Made by a program: the position numbers and the translations under genes. Below, one piece after another: positions 40,042-40,778 of a DNA stretch of 40,778 nt (positions within the stretch are counted from its first letter, which is position 1; each line of letters opens with the position of its first letter). This DNA comes from Rhodanobacter sp. (GTDB lineage: Bacteria > Pseudomonadota > Gammaproteobacteria > Xanthomonadales > Rhodanobacteraceae), in NCBI GenBank assembly GCA_031274955.1, contig JAISPQ010000201.1, positions 1 to 40,778 of the forward strand, written 5' to 3'. The notes beneath the pieces are model-generated. The model did not search any database, had not been told where the DNA came from, and saw nothing but the letters and a program-made list of their open reading frames with translations.

Positions 40042-40778
40042 ATGTCCAACGCCGACACCGAAACCTCCGTTCCTCCGCTCGCCTTCGCCGATCTCGGCCT
40101 TGCGCCGCCGCTGTTGCAGGCGCTCGCCCATGTCGGCTACGAGACGCCCTCGCCGATCCAGGCGGCGACGATTCCACCGTTGCTGCAAGGGCGCGACGTG
40201 CTCGGCCAGGCACAGACCGGCACCGGCAAGACCGCCGCATTCGCATTGCCGATCCTGTCGCGGCTGAACCTGTCGCTGCGCACGCCACAGGCGCTGGTGC
40301 TCGCGCCGACGCGCGAGCTTGCGATCCAGGTGGCCGAGGCCTTCCAACGCTACGCGGCGAACCTGCCCGATTTCCACGTGTTGCCGATCTATGGCGGTCA
40401 AAGCTACGGCCCACAACTGGGCGGGCTGCGCCGTGGCGCGCATGTTGTGGTCGGTACACCGGGCCGCGTGATCGATCACCTGGAACGCGGCTCGCTGGAT
40501 CTTGCGCAGTTGACCACGCTCGTGCTCGACGAAGGCGACGAGATGCTGCGCATGGGCTTCATCGACGATGTGGAAACCGTCCTGAAGAAAACGCCGCCGC
40601 AACGCCAGATCGCGCTGTTCTCGGCCACCATGCCCGCGCCGATCCGACGCATCGCACAGGCGCATCTGCGCGATCCGGTCGAGATCGCGATCAAGGCCAA
40701 GACCACGACCGCGGCGAATATCCGCCAACGCTATTGGTGGGTCAGCGGCATGCACAAGCTCGATGCGCTGACGCGCAT
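40042..40778 (+). CDS. deaD: DEAD-box RNA helicase, N-terminal part (runs off the window)
   Basis: 245 codons to the right edge, without stop. MSNADTETSVPPLAFADLGLAPPLLQALAHVGYETPSPIQ contains the Q motif. AQTGTGKT is motif I, PTRELAIQV Ia, TPGR Ib and SAT motif III. Motif II reads DEGD (163-166) instead of DEAD, within VLDEGDEMLRMGF, a context typical of the DeaD/CsdA group. These helicases remodel RNA in ribosome assembly and cold adaptation. The gene is divergent from rsfS across about 180 bp, in which no other gene is seen. The start has no strong Shine-Dalgarno. Confidence 0.93.
   Translation, partial: MSNADTETSVPPLAFADLGLAPPLLQALAHVGYETPSPIQAATIPPLLQGRDVLGQAQTGTGKTAAFALPILSRLNLSLRTPQALVLAPTRELAIQVAEAFQRYAANLPDFHVLPIYGGQSYGPQLGGLRRGAHVVVGTPGRVIDHLERGSLDLAQLTTLVLDEGDEMLRMGFIDDVETVLKKTPPQRQIALFSATMPAPIRRIAQAHLRDPVEIAIKAKTTTAANIRQRYWWVSGMHKLDALTR

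Overview
The window is GC-rich (apart from a few AT-rich islands) and reads as a gammaproteobacterial chromosome, most likely Xanthomonadales or a close relative. This placement is inference. It rests on the housekeeping set (zapE, ubiA, comF/bioC, tyrA, yhdP-rng-maf-rlmH-rsfS, a DEAD-box helicase), on xanthomonad-style small intergenic palindromes, and on an IS3-family remnant. No rRNA gene or other decisive taxonomic marker is present.

Layout. Positions 1-5.6 kb are accessory and decayed. They hold a P4-type integrase broken by a one-base deletion and truncated, a TraB/GumN-like protein, a YXWGXW-repeat protein, an IS3-family element with two internal deletions, an AT-rich gap, and a frameshifted Gly-rich surface protein. 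Positions 5.67-7.45 kb carry zapE and an alpha/beta hydrolase on the minus strand, overlapping by ATGA.

Positions 7.5-17.1 kb are the centre of interest. A three-gene unit is present twice in tandem: a decaheme c-type cytochrome (MtrA/PioA/DmsE type), a large MtrB/PioB-type outer-membrane beta-barrel, and a diheme cytochrome c. Each unit has its own upstream region, sharing a 35-bp block, and its own downstream hairpin. The known families predict two parallel conduits moving electrons across the outer membrane, with the diheme cytochrome as periplasmic carrier. No extracellular MtrC/OmcA-type cytochrome and no CymA-type quinol dehydrogenase is in the window, so the electron donor or acceptor (Fe(II), minerals or other) cannot be told. 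A classical porin (17.7 kb) and a MetA/SphA-like outer-membrane protein (19.5 kb) follow. These two share a conserved 5' leader and are flanked by inverted copies of an intergenic repeat.

Positions 20.7-30.7 kb are mixed housekeeping: a hydrolase, tRNA-Arg(CCG), an amino-acid permease, ubiA, divergent comF/bioC, a small CxxC protein, a prephenate dehydrogenase, a DUF465 protein, a glutathione S-transferase and an old-yellow-enzyme reductase. Positions 30.8-39.9 kb form a minus-strand block rsfS-rlmH-(AT-rich membrane protein)-maf-rng-yhdP. Positions 40.0 kb to the end hold the start of a DEAD-box helicase with a variant DEGD Walker B motif.

Intergenic gaps are littered with recurring palindromic repeats (CATTCCCGC..GCGGGAATG and ATTCTGCG..CGCAGAAT types) in composite blocks. 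There is no CRISPR array.
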